From the NCBI GenBank assembly GCA_037892935.1, contig JAYXKI010000001.1, forward strand, positions 1,798,001 to 1,862,000: DNA of 64,000 nt, given 5' to 3'. The DNA is from Phlebopus portentosus. Lineage: Eukaryota > Basidiomycota > Agaricomycetes > Boletales > Boletinellaceae. This document shows, in pieces, positions 35,822 through 45,574 of the stretch. The position numbers and the translations under genes are program-made. Numbering within the stretch: position 1 is the stretch's first letter; every line of letters starts with the position of its first letter. A model generated the notes under the pieces. It was not told the DNA's origin and made no database searches. It saw nothing but the letters and a program-made list of their open reading frames with translations.

Positions 35822-36003
35822 GATGCTGATTGAACAAAGGAGTGGCTGAAAGAGAGAAAGCTCGCGAGGCTATCCGATCCCAACGCGTGTGACAATATTG
35901 TTGCTACGTGTAAGAGTGGTACTTGATGATCGTGAAGCAAGTAGTTGATGAGATATGAGATCCTGCGGCCGTCCGCAGACGAGCAATAGGTGAAATCAGG
36001 AAT

Positions 36004-36028
36004 GAAAGAAAGAAAGAAAGAAAGAAAG
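36004..36028. repeat. (GAAA)6 microsatellite
   Basis: Six perfect GAAA units plus one base lie about 185 bp upstream of the coiled-coil gene start. On the gene's strand this is a CTTT pyrimidine tract. Confidence 0.95.
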
Positions 36029-36285
36029 GGAAAAAAGAGAGAATAAAGCAAAGTGAGCAGCGCAGCGACCGTCAAACAAAAAAGTAGAATACTCTTCAAT
36101 TCCCTTATTTGGTCACGCGTTTCGTCGTGGCTATACTCCTGCTCCTTAAAGAGAAAAGTGATTCCAAGAAACCAAGAAACTTACATACATCAAAGTCTAA
36201 CACACAGAATATAAAGCAGTACATGCGAATGAGGCGTAGAGATATAGTATTAGATATATGCAAGTGCAGTATGAAATCAGCTTAG

Positions 36286-36305
36286 TAGTCTAGTCTAGTC
36301 TAGTC
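36286..36305. repeat. (TAGTC)4 tandem repeat
   Basis: Four perfect 5-bp units in intergenic DNA. No function is apparent. Confidence 0.95.
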
Positions 36306-36656
36306 TGTGGTTAGCAATGAGATCTATACAACTCGGAAGAAGCTCAAAGTCTTGCACTCAGTCAATGAGGCTCAAGAAGCGCATGACAGTCGAAGAGCGC
36401 ATGAGCTAGAAACCTTCCCTGAACCACCCCGATCACGGATCGTGGGCGGTCCCGAAGCCGTTCTTCGAACACCGAAGCAAAAGCCATGGAAGCTCTTCGA
36501 TAGTATGCTTCGGCCCTTCCCCCGACGCGGGGCCACGCACGAATAATAATCGGATAGCTCTGTTAATAATGCCATAGGAGGATCATTCTTATGAAGTGAA
36601 TCCCGCGCTTTCCGATAGAGAAAATTTCAATACGCACCACGCATGTTTCAGCACCC

Positions 36657-38236
36657 CTAACTGTGAGAAGGGGGATCAGTCATATGTTCCACCTCCTCAA
36701 CCTCAAAACTTCCCTCCGGCGGTTGTTTCTCGCGTCTGCTTTCCTTTCCGTTCTCGATACCAGCGAAAATAAATGCCCCTAAGACTAGTACAGCCCCAAG
36801 GAGAGCTAGCGGCGCCGCGGGTCTCTTCAAGAAGTAATCGCCGACGATCGCCAGGGGAATCGTAAGGCTAAGTCCGATAGTGACAAGTAGAGGCGTCGTC
36901 TTAAGCATTGCCAGAACGTAGATATAATCGCTAGACAACGTGATGAACATCTGAGATCCTTTTGCGTGAGTTGCGAGTTTCATATTTTTAAGCTGTCAAC
37001 GTACGTTCAATAGAACACCAATCCAGATCCTCTTGCTTGCTGGAGCAGAGATGATTTCCGCTCCAGTAAAATGAAGGACCAGAGCGATTGGCCACAGCAT
37101 AAGCACATTAAATATCCCGACAAACCCAAAGAATAGCTGCATGTCAATTCGACTCTCTTCCTTTATTCTGACCTTAAGTAGAATGACGTATAACGCATAG
37201 AAGATGGCGCCCAGCAGTGCAAGGAAATCCCCAAGTACTGGTAGTGCCCGCACGGAACGACGGAGCAGAGCATCCGATGGATGGTCATAAGGTAATGCTG
37301 CTGAATCCGATGTGGAAACCAAAGCAACCCCCAAAAAACTGTTGGTAAATTGTTACTAGCTGCGCAGTAAATAGGCGATAACTTGTTAACCTCGTAAGTA
37401 CCGCTATGATCTTAGCCGCTGTCAAGATCTCTGCCTTGAACAGACGTCCAACGAGAAGTGTGAAAAAGCCTGTTTCAAAGTGAGCAGCCAGTTGATCGTT
37501 GGGGACATTGCCGACTTACCACTGGTGCTGGACAGCACTGTCGCGCTGGCAACGCTTGTAAACTGGAGGCTTGCATTCACACTCCAGTTGGCAATGAACC
37601 AGAATAGGCAGAACACCGACGCCAACTGCGCTGTCTGGTGTGTCGTGAGCGGATCAAGGCTCTCAGAGTTCCGAGCGTCTTCCGTGTATATGGACGGGGC
37701 ACGGAAATTCGTTCTCAATGCAGACGTAGGCGCTTCGAGCGAGTCAACGGCGGAAAGTGCTTCATAGCCCAATCTATACGAATTCCGTGCGTGAGTCAGC
37801 GTCTTGGTCTGGCGTTCCATCAAATCACTTCGTACCGTGAAAGGTTACTCGCGCGCTCGGCTCTGTTCAGTACAAGCCTCTTCACCGCCCACGGAATCAA
37901 ATAGATTGAAAAGGAGCTCGTATTCAGATATGTCACGCTGCGAAAGTTGTAGTCCACGCTCAGTTACATGGCCCGTGTGAGTCAATGATCACGCACAGGA
38001 AGGGTTTCTCATATCCACCGTCAAACAAATCCTGTAACGCAGATAATGGTCACCATGCCAGAGTACTTTTTGGCAATTCGGCTAACCTGCGTGACAAAAT
38101 TTGAAGATGTCCAGAGAAATACAACGATCAAGAGCAACCCCACGCCTTGCAAGTAATCCTTGCGACTGAGTTCTTGTTGCCGCATCTGGACGACATTCAG
38201 AGTATCTTCAGCATCGGTTGGATGCTCAGCGTCCAT
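36657..38236 (-). CDS. SLC35F-type drug/metabolite transporter (YML018C-like)
   Basis: A membrane transporter of the DMT/EamA superfamily with about ten helices, related to SLC35F5 and yeast vacuolar YML018C. On the minus strand it starts at 38236 (MDAEHPTDAEDTLNVV). Helix 1 follows (GVGLLLIVVFLWTSSNFVTQ), and then YEKPFL and VTYLNTSSFSIYLIPW, a typical SLC35F pattern. Further on are LFWFIANWSVNASLQFTSVASATVLSSTSG, FFTLLVGR, FLALLGAIFYALYVILLKV and late helices (LLVTIGLSLTIPLAIVGDYF, ALLGAVLVLGAFIFAGI). An acidic cytoplasmic tail ends at 36657. About six short introns interrupt it. The open frame extends upstream of 38236, but that part looks like a leader. The substrate is unknown. Confidence 0.85.
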
Positions 38237-38713
38237 TGTTGCACTGGTGCACCAGCGCTTTGGGTGCTTAGAATGGACGGTAATGCAACAGGACGCGAGC
38301 TTGGTAGTCGGAGACAAGGAGAGCCGTAGATGGTGGGTAAGGTGGAGAGAGGTGAACTGAACAATACAGACGCGGTAACTCGCGGATCTGCAATTCGAAC
38401 GAATTCCAAATACTTGAGACTGATCATTCACACAACTTCCTAGGAGAGGAGCGCAGAAATATTAATTGATTACTAGCACAGCAGATCAAGGGACTACAAA
38501 TATTATAAGCTATTATTGTACTTGAATTAGCGCCCGAAAGACAATTAAGCGTCAAGAAATAGTGGTCTATATGCAAATAAAAATAAAAAGGATAAGAATA
38601 CAGAGTGCGTCAGTTGTGTTCAAGATCCATCCGAGGTCCGTATGCATTGCGAATGTCGAATAATGATAATGCAATAGGAAGATTAAGAGATAGAGTAAAG
38701 AGTAGAGGGGTAT
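38237..38713. other. Intergenic region
   Basis: This is the transporter promoter and the 3' flank of the AMP-binding enzyme gene. It is A/T-rich around 38455-38600. No gene is seen. Confidence 0.55.
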
Positions 38714-40544
38714 TTAATCTTCTCCGTAAAGTTCGTCTAATAGGTCCTTGTAGGTCTCTTCCACAGCTTTCCTACGAATATTCCCCTTCGTCTGGAGAAT
38801 TTGTCAGAATCATTGGTGAATTAAAGATGCAGTTTCATCATTGCTTACCGCCGTCCTGGGTAGGGTATTCCTCTCCGCAACAATGACAAAGTCTGGATCA
38901 GTGATACGCTCATGTATATATCTGCGGGCGTGGAATGCACGCGTCCGTCTGATGATCTCAACCTTCAGCTTCTCGTCATCCATCTCAGTTGCCGGCTCAA
39001 CGAAGAGTGCTGGTGATGCGCGGCCACTTCCGACAACAATGCACTCTTCTACCAGGTCTCCACAGGTTGCGCGGACGTTCTCCTCAATCGCGCGTGTGTC
39101 ACATCGAAGACTGTTCAAGCTCTTGATCCAATCATCATCACGCCCACGGAAAATATACTGGTTAGGGCCAGCCTCGAGGAAAAGGTCACCGGTGTGGAAA
39201 TGCCCGTCCGGCTTACGGAGAGACGCGTGGGGACAATCAGGTGAATCGCTAAGGATAACCAACTCGAGAAGCTGGCTGTTAGCGGATACTTGGCCGCCAT
39301 CGTGGTTTGATGCGGGTCCGGCGGGGAAGAAGCCGTAGTGTAGTCCCTTCAATGGGGTCAAGAAGCGGGCTTCGGGACCACATGTCCTCTGGGACAGCAT
39401 CATAGCTCCGCACTCGGTGCTTCCAAAAAGGTTCTGATATAATCATTAGCATTGATAAATTATTCTGCCTCAACTTTAGGACTCACGACTAGTCTCAGCT
39501 TATTCTGATAGGCGAAATCTTCGTCCTCCTGAGGCAGAGGGAGGCCACTGTATAGAATCGTGTCCAAGCTTTGCAGATAGGCGAGTAACTTCGGATTATG
39601 ACGGGCATGCCGTAAGTGAGTACTGAGGAACGTGGCGAACTGGTGAAGACGGTTCAAGCCACATCGAGTGATCATGTCAACGAGCTCCTCAGATGAGAAA
39701 GCAATCTTCGTCGGCTGAATGGTACAGGACCCGTGCTGAAGTGACCCGATCAACATGAATGTTTGACCGATGTGGCACATGCTCCCCCTGCAGTAAAATG
39801 TCAGCCTAGGTAGGAAAGTAAGAAGTCAAGGAAAGATACGTACAACCAGGTGCAAACATCCTGCTTGTGTGGAACTCTGTGCGCAGGCGCACTTGCCTCT
39901 CGTGATTTGAAAACAACGCTGTTTACCCATCTAGCATCGCAGGGTACAAGTTTCGGGCTGCCAGACGTTGACCCGCTGGTGTGGAAAATAAAGACTAGGT
40001 CATTTGATCCCAGGCTTGGGAATGGTGGAAGCGGAGCTTCAGCACAAGATTCGAGTTCGTCCAAAGAGGCCACGCGTTGAGTGGGAACAGGCGGTTTTAT
40101 TACGATGCTCTCGAAACTTGGGTCGTAGACAAGTGCCTTAGCCTGAGCGCGTTCCAGGAGCTCGTACACAACGGTGGGATTCGGTAGACGTAAGCTAAAG
40201 AGCTGAGGCACGAAGCCTGCTCTTGACATCCCATAGATATTAACCACATCGGAATAGTCCATACCGGCTAACCTGTAAACCCATTAACATCAAGCATATA
40301 ATCAGAATGATTATTTGGCATACCATAGTCCCACAACGGATCGGGGTGTAAGTCCTTGTGCTGAGAGGTTGGAGGACCAATACCTTGCAGCCAATTCTAC
40401 GTCTGCATGGAAGGCACTGAATGTCTTAGGAGTCCAAGTGTTTATACCGGCTAAGCTCTGTTCTGCAAGGCGAAATGCGTGCCTGTCTGGGTATTGTATC
40501 GCCGCCTCTTGGAGTACGTTGAGATGAGTTAAGAGGGAAGGCAT
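38714..40544 (-). CDS. Stand-alone AMP-binding (adenylating) enzyme, acyl-CoA synthetase/NRPS-A-like
   Basis: An ANL-superfamily enzyme that activates a carboxylic acid as acyl-AMP. On the minus strand, from MPSLLTHLNVLQ, it shows the P-loop FIFHTSGSTSGSPKLVP, a helical region with MCHIGQTFMLIG, LFGSTECGAMML (motif A5) and HTGDLFLEAGPNQYIFRGRDDDWIK (motifs A7/A8). The C-terminal RTATKGNIRRKA carries the expected catalytic Lys and is completed by a last exon after a GT-AG intron. The gene ends LDELYGED at 38714. The length is near 560 residues. No carrier (PCP/ACP) domain or reductase domain follows, so it is not a full NRPS-like reductase. The acid substrate is unknown. No other secondary-metabolism gene lies beside it. 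Confidence 0.85.
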
Positions 40545-42592
40545 TAGCGGAGAGGAGAGAGAATTCGGGAGTGACTCAACCAGCGAAAGCACAGCGAGAC
40601 ATTTATACCTCTCACCCGCACCCAAGGAGGGCAATCGAGGCGGAGTCAGTTGTCAGGACTAGGACGGTGATGGTGTTCCGGAGTGCAGGGACGTAGACTA
40701 TCAGGTTTGGACAGCCACTGCATGGCTTGGTGACGGTAGAGTGTTGCATATTGCGGAAGCGGCTCTGGTTTGGGGCCGATGAAAGATGAGGCATCAGACC
40801 GAAAAACACAGTCGTCTGGCATAGTCCCACGGAGGAATAAGTTTGAGAAAGGACAAATTGATCTTGATCCGCTCAGAAACAAACCAGGCAGCAGAGCTGG
40901 TACCGAAATAGCAAGGTACGCCGAGGAAGAATGCAGATGAGGATTGCTGTGTTGAATGTTACCTATTAGCAATGTTTAGAAATGAGATACAGTTGGAAGT
41001 TACAATCTGAGTTACAACCAGACGCGTGTAAGGACGCGTCGGTGATCAGTATGGCTTCCTTTTCTGGAGCTTAGTCAGCCTCCGATTCTCCCTCGCCTGC
41101 TTGATTGAACCAGTGCCTCCGAATCCTCCATCCACAAATCCAAGGACATCTCGTAGCAGATGGCAACCAAAATCTGAGTCATTCGCAGAGGATGAATATA
41201 TTCCGCACGCACACGAGTCATATGCGTATTCTGCGCTCAGCTGACGTTGCATTTTTTAATTCGTATCAATCTTATGCTATGCATTTTTCGACGCCGATTA
41301 GCCTCGGAGTCATCTGCGACTCGCTGATTGATGATGGCGTGACGGCCGTTTGGGTAAATGATTGAATCGAGCGCTGAAACTGTGCCAGCCAGGCTTTCAA
41401 ACTGTCAGGCAGTGCCCACTGATGGCCTTGCATGCCTGAGTTTGATTCGTCTCACTTGAGAACATAAGCAAACAAGACCGTTACAACTCAGGATTTTTTA
41501 GTTTAGCATTGCCAGCAGTGGCAAGGTACTAAGGCACCCATTTTTCGTGACTTTTTGATTCAAGCCGTCTCATATTCTGTCTTAGCTCGGACTCGGCGCA
41601 AAATGACCTGCGGACTGCAAACTCCTTGCTGATCATCCCCTCGCGTAGATGAGATGAGCGCGACTGCGCCTTCATAAGGGCGTAAAGAGTGAAGTCCGCC
41701 CAAGTCCGTTGGCTGCACCTGCGAACACGGAATATGGCTTGCTGGAATGCTTGTACAAAGCACACCGGAACAAGATTGACATTGATCACAACAGGAAATT
41801 CAAGGTAGCATTAAGTCGTCAGAATCAGGAAGAGGAGGAATGGCGGCACGTTTCGTTTCCATGTGGTCGAAACGAAGTCGGAGAAACTTACCACTAACGC
41901 ACTGGAGGTCTTTCATGCTTGCGGATTTAGGGTTAAACATAAATCCGAGTCAAATTGTACATAGCACATAAGCCGTCATTCAATGGTTGTCTCCAACGAT
42001 GCTTGGAGAGACGTTTCACAACCATAGACACGGGATTGCATATTGATTCGAATAGCCACACAAGGTCCCGAGGAAAGATGGGTGTTACGGTATATTGATC
42101 CAATGAACTACTGGACTACCTTCGGAGTGTCGATGGCACAGGCTGGATCTTTGTCGCCGACGAAAATTCCGTATGTGCGGTGCGAAGAAAGTCAGAGAAT
42201 GATCGAGGTTTCACTAGAAGAGTGAATTACCGGTGTGAAACGAGCGCGCACGATTAATATTAGGATGATAACTGCGTCAACTAGAACCTGAGTAACAATT
42301 AGTCATGGGCCAGATGAGGAACCTGGTTCCCACAAGTTAACCGAATCGAATTTCGACGATCTGGTGGTATTGGTTCAAGGCAAGCATTTCAGTTCATCGT
42401 TCACATCTACAACAGTGCTAGCCGACTACGAGCTGCATACATGTAAATGCACTAGCTGCAACACAAGCTAGTATTGTATGTTTTCCTTTTTCATTCACAT
42501 GTCATGTTCGCCCTAATTCATCCATTTTGGCATTCGCCAGCTCAAAGAGAACTGCCGGCAGCATAGTCCAAATTCATTACGCCCGGCTGTCC
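40545..42592. other. Gene-free region of about 2 kb
   Basis: No open frame here has a recognisable motif or consistent splicing. It must hold the promoters of the divergent AMP-binding enzyme and PPR genes. An 8-bp perfect inverted repeat, TTCGTTTC / GAAACGAA with a 9-base loop, lies at 41852-41876. It could contain a non-coding RNA or a decayed element; nothing in it proves either. Confidence 0.45.
41852..41876. repeat. 8-bp inverted repeat (possible hairpin)
   Basis: TTCGTTTC and GAAACGAA flank a 9-base loop. The stem is perfect. It lies in the gene-free region and is not followed by a T-run. Function is unknown. Confidence 0.5.
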
Positions 42593-45226
42593 ATGCCTTG
42601 GAGTGTGTCGAGGCGATGGAATATCTCTGTACCACGTCTAGTAATCCACCGCTTTCTTGTCCTCGGTCGTCACTCGCCTTTACTCCGTCCATTTTGGGCA
42701 ACCCGCCGCCAATCATCCAGCGCTTCGGCGAATGCTCTCCTCCGGCTCGACGCGTCTACTTCTGCACAGCACCGGCCGAACCAGCGACACAAAGTCGAGC
42801 AAAGTCTTTCAGACATGAAGCAAGGAGACAAGGGAAACATTCAAGCAACAAACCGGGACAAAAACTTCAATCCGGAAATTCCGGCGTATCTGATTCCGAA
42901 CGGCCTCCTCGTATGGATGGACGAACATTTCGCCGTCCTAACGGATCGAGATTTTGTTCGCAAGCAGTTCAAGCAGAGACAAGACTGGTTACGGTTTCTG
43001 GAGAATGGGGAGTCGGTCTGTCGAGCTGCGAAGCACCTGATGCGTGCAGGCGTTCCTTGGCGTGTATTCGAACTTTTGAAGGTAGCTCACAGCTTGGGAA
43101 TTGCATTCGAGCAAGGAGTTTACGAGCGCATCGTTTCTCATCTTTCTTCTACGGAAGAATGGAAGCTAGCTCTATCAATAATCACTGCGGCAGAGAATGT
43201 GACAGGGACAACAACTGTCCGGTTATTGCACTTACGCGGACTAGCACTCATCAAAGTGCAGAATTTCGTAGCACTAGACGATCTTCTCGGACAATTTGCA
43301 AAATACGATTTAAAGCCTCAGGACCAGACATTTGTGCTAATATTGCGGGGTCATCTACGCAATCACGATTTGGCCCGCGCGAAAGTGACAATGCGAGATA
43401 TGGAGGCAGCAGGATTCCCTGTGACAGCGTCGACATATTCCGCCATTGTACCTGCCTACAGGGGTTTCGGTTTAGACGACTTCATTCGCGATCGGGGGTG
43501 CCATGTTTTGAGCAGCAGTCCTGTTCCAGAAGGCGGAGAAAGAATTCTAAACGGCCTTTTGCAAATGCATCTCGACAAACACGACCTCGAAGGTGCCTTA
43601 CAGCTCTTGGAGAACTTTGGTTCGCAAACAAGAACATGCGGAGCAGAAAAGTCATCATCTGTGTCCGGCGACGCCGAAGATTCCATCGATACAGGAAATA
43701 TTTCCTATCGTTCTACCCTAGAGGATTGTGCCACATACACCATCCTGATAAATTACCTGTCCAAATACGGTCCGAGCTCGCTAACCGGGATGCTCAAACG
43801 CATGAAGAATTCAGCTATCGTACCGGATATCAAAGTCGGCTCTGCTCTCATTCGCATGCATTACGCTCGCGGAGACGAGCACGAAGCTCTTACCGTTCTC
43901 CGCGATTGCTGCAAGGGTCATGACCTCCGCGTGGACCTGTTAGAGTCATTAGGCTACATTTCAGAGCGAGCCGACCCTTCAATGTTTTCTCCCTTCATAG
44001 GTCAGCCAACTACCGAATTATTTAATGCCGTTTTACACGGTGCTCTTCAAATTCGCGGTTTGGGCTCAACCATTGCGGTCCTGAGACTCATGGAGGATGC
44101 GCGAGTTAAACCTAACATCAGGACGCTCGAGCACTTCATGCGGCGCCTCGCAAGAGAGAGAGCGATACTCACAAAGGACTTGGCTAATATCATGCAGTCC
44201 CTATTAGCGACAGGCATTGAACCATCCTTGGGCACACTCCACATACTATTCAAGTCGATTGTGCTAACCGCTAAGCGTTCCGAACATAAAGAAGGCTGGA
44301 ACGCACTTGGGGCTTATACACGTCGGTCCATCGAATTACTGAAAGTTCCGGAATCAAAGCGCCAACGCGAGTTGAAAGAATTGAAGAGGGCTGAGCCGAC
44401 TTTTGACCCGGAACTCTGCGTCACTGACTTGCAATCGAATGTGTTCCACGATGTATTACACCCTATAGTGCAGTCTCTGCACCGCCGCCGAGTGATGGCT
44501 GATCGCGCGACTTTCTCCCTCCGCATGCGCTATGACTCTTTCACACTGGGACGGGCCAGAGCCCCTGAGGCTATCACTCAAAATTTGCAAATCATGCGTG
44601 ATCGAGGATTGTATCCAAATGTCTATCATTACGCCGCGCTCATGGAAGCCCACTGCCTCGCAGGAAACCTTCGTGCCGCACACGAGGTCCTGCAAAATGC
44701 TGTTGCGGATGGGTTAGTATCGCGCCAGAAATCCCTTGTCGTCCTATACACAATTCTGATCTCTGCCAACGCCCGCATCGGACGTCCCGACCTCGCCTTG
44801 AGCATCTTCAGAGAGATGCTAAACGCGAATGTAGCCCCTGACATCGCCTCAATTGACGCATTGGTAGGGGGGTTCTTTGCTGTTAAGGCATTCCGTCTCG
44901 CCCGTCGTGTTTTGCTCGACCTTTGGCCGCTTGTTGCTCCTTTCCCTGTGGAATTACGTGATGCATCTTTGATCGACTTGATCACTCGGTTGAGAAGCCT
45001 CCGAGATCAGGCGGAGTCACCTATTCAAGATGTCAGGAGGCCGATTGCTCTCAGCAGGGGGGAGCTAATGAAGCTGAATCAGGACATCATTGCAAACTGG
45101 AACGATGTCTTACAAGCACGGCATGAACACAAGCAGTGCGGTGATGATCCTGGCGAGGAAAACTCCCCTTCTTACTTAGATGTATTGCGAGAGGTGGAAT
45201 CTCGGCAAGGCGACAGTCCGCCGTGA
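42593..45226 (+). CDS. Mitochondrial pentatricopeptide repeat protein (single exon)
   Basis: A predicted RNA-binding protein of the mitochondrial matrix. The first ATG in the frame is at 42593; it starts a presequence of Arg, Ser and hydrophobic residues without acids (MPWSVSRRWNISVPRLVIHR, then RPFWATRRQSSSAS). The protein is 877 residues, uninterrupted by introns, which is exceptional among its neighbours. Repeated helical hairpins of about 35 residues with PPR character are visible, for example DQTFVLILRGHLRNHDLARA, KVTMRDMEAAGFPVTASTYS, YAALMEAHCLAGNLRAAHEV and LYTILISANARIGRPDLALS. The likely role is mitochondrial RNA processing or translation. The particular transcript cannot be predicted. 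A second frame of the same strand is also long and open over its first half, which I treat as incidental. Confidence 0.87.
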   Translation: MPWSVSRRWNISVPRLVIHRFLVLGRHSPLLRPFWATRRQSSSASANALLRLDASTSAQHRPNQRHKVEQSLSDMKQGDKGNIQATNRDKNFNPEIPAYLIPNGLLVWMDEHFAVLTDRDFVRKQFKQRQDWLRFLENGESVCRAAKHLMRAGVPWRVFELLKVAHSLGIAFEQGVYERIVSHLSSTEEWKLALSIITAAENVTGTTTVRLLHLRGLALIKVQNFVALDDLLGQFAKYDLKPQDQTFVLILRGHLRNHDLARAKVTMRDMEAAGFPVTASTYSAIVPAYRGFGLDDFIRDRGCHVLSSSPVPEGGERILNGLLQMHLDKHDLEGALQLLENFGSQTRTCGAEKSSSVSGDAEDSIDTGNISYRSTLEDCATYTILINYLSKYGPSSLTGMLKRMKNSAIVPDIKVGSALIRMHYARGDEHEALTVLRDCCKGHDLRVDLLESLGYISERADPSMFSPFIGQPTTELFNAVLHGALQIRGLGSTIAVLRLMEDARVKPNIRTLEHFMRRLARERAILTKDLANIMQSLLATGIEPSLGTLHILFKSIVLTAKRSEHKEGWNALGAYTRRSIELLKVPESKRQRELKELKRAEPTFDPELCVTDLQSNVFHDVLHPIVQSLHRRRVMADRATFSLRMRYDSFTLGRARAPEAITQNLQIMRDRGLYPNVYHYAALMEAHCLAGNLRAAHEVLQNAVADGLVSRQKSLVVLYTILISANARIGRPDLALSIFREMLNANVAPDIASIDALVGGFFAVKAFRLARRVLLDLWPLVAPFPVELRDASLIDLITRLRSLRDQAESPIQDVRRPIALSRGELMKLNQDIIANWNDVLQARHEHKQCGDDPGEENSPSYLDVLREVESRQGDSPP

Positions 45227-45574
45227 TTCGTTCGTTGATATAATGTACAGCGATTATTCGGGTCTTTACCAACGACTACATGGGTTAACTCAGGAAGGGG
45301 ATGGTTGCATATAGTATCGTGCAATGGGAGAGATTTGTCATGATACATCATCGTATTTTACTATTGGGCCATCGAAAGGATGCATAAAATACTAATTAAA
45401 ACATACTGTACACCACTCTCTATTGATTGTAAAGGTCAAATTACCCACCAACTCGTCCGTTGAATATGATCCTCCTCGTCTGCCGAACTGCTCCGTCATT
45501 CAGATGAGACAGGCTACCGAAGCATCTCGGGCCACATCCGTGTGAATAACTTATGCCGAAAGGTCAGATTGTAG
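45227..45574. other. Convergent intergenic region
   Basis: Shared 3' space between the PPR gene (+) and hapX (-). Nothing else is seen. Confidence 0.6.

Larger units (their letters stand above)
35822..36656. other. Intergenic region with simple repeats
   Basis: It holds the coiled-coil gene promoter and the 3' flank of the transporter gene. No gene is supported. It contains a GAAA microsatellite and a TAGTC tandem repeat, listed separately. Confidence 0.6.

Noticed and set aside
38021..38431. Upstream extension of the SLC35F-type transporter frame beyond 38236
   Set aside because: The extra 65 residues are Ser/His/Thr-rich without conservation that I can recognise. The Met at 38236 opens the expected acidic N-terminus.
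40646..40972. Minus-strand frame upstream of the AMP-binding enzyme
   Set aside because: It has no adenylation-domain sequence and the enzyme already has a suitable ATG at 40544; it is more likely leader or promoter.
41529..41897. Short open frames in the gap before the PPR gene
   Set aside because: No domain, no splice continuity and no codon pattern like the neighbours.
42598..43923. A 441-codon open frame on the same strand as, and overlapping, the PPR gene
   Set aside because: It is Arg/Ser/Cys-rich without motifs or a helical repeat pattern. The PPR frame has a presequence and repeats and runs on for twice the length, so this frame is incidental.
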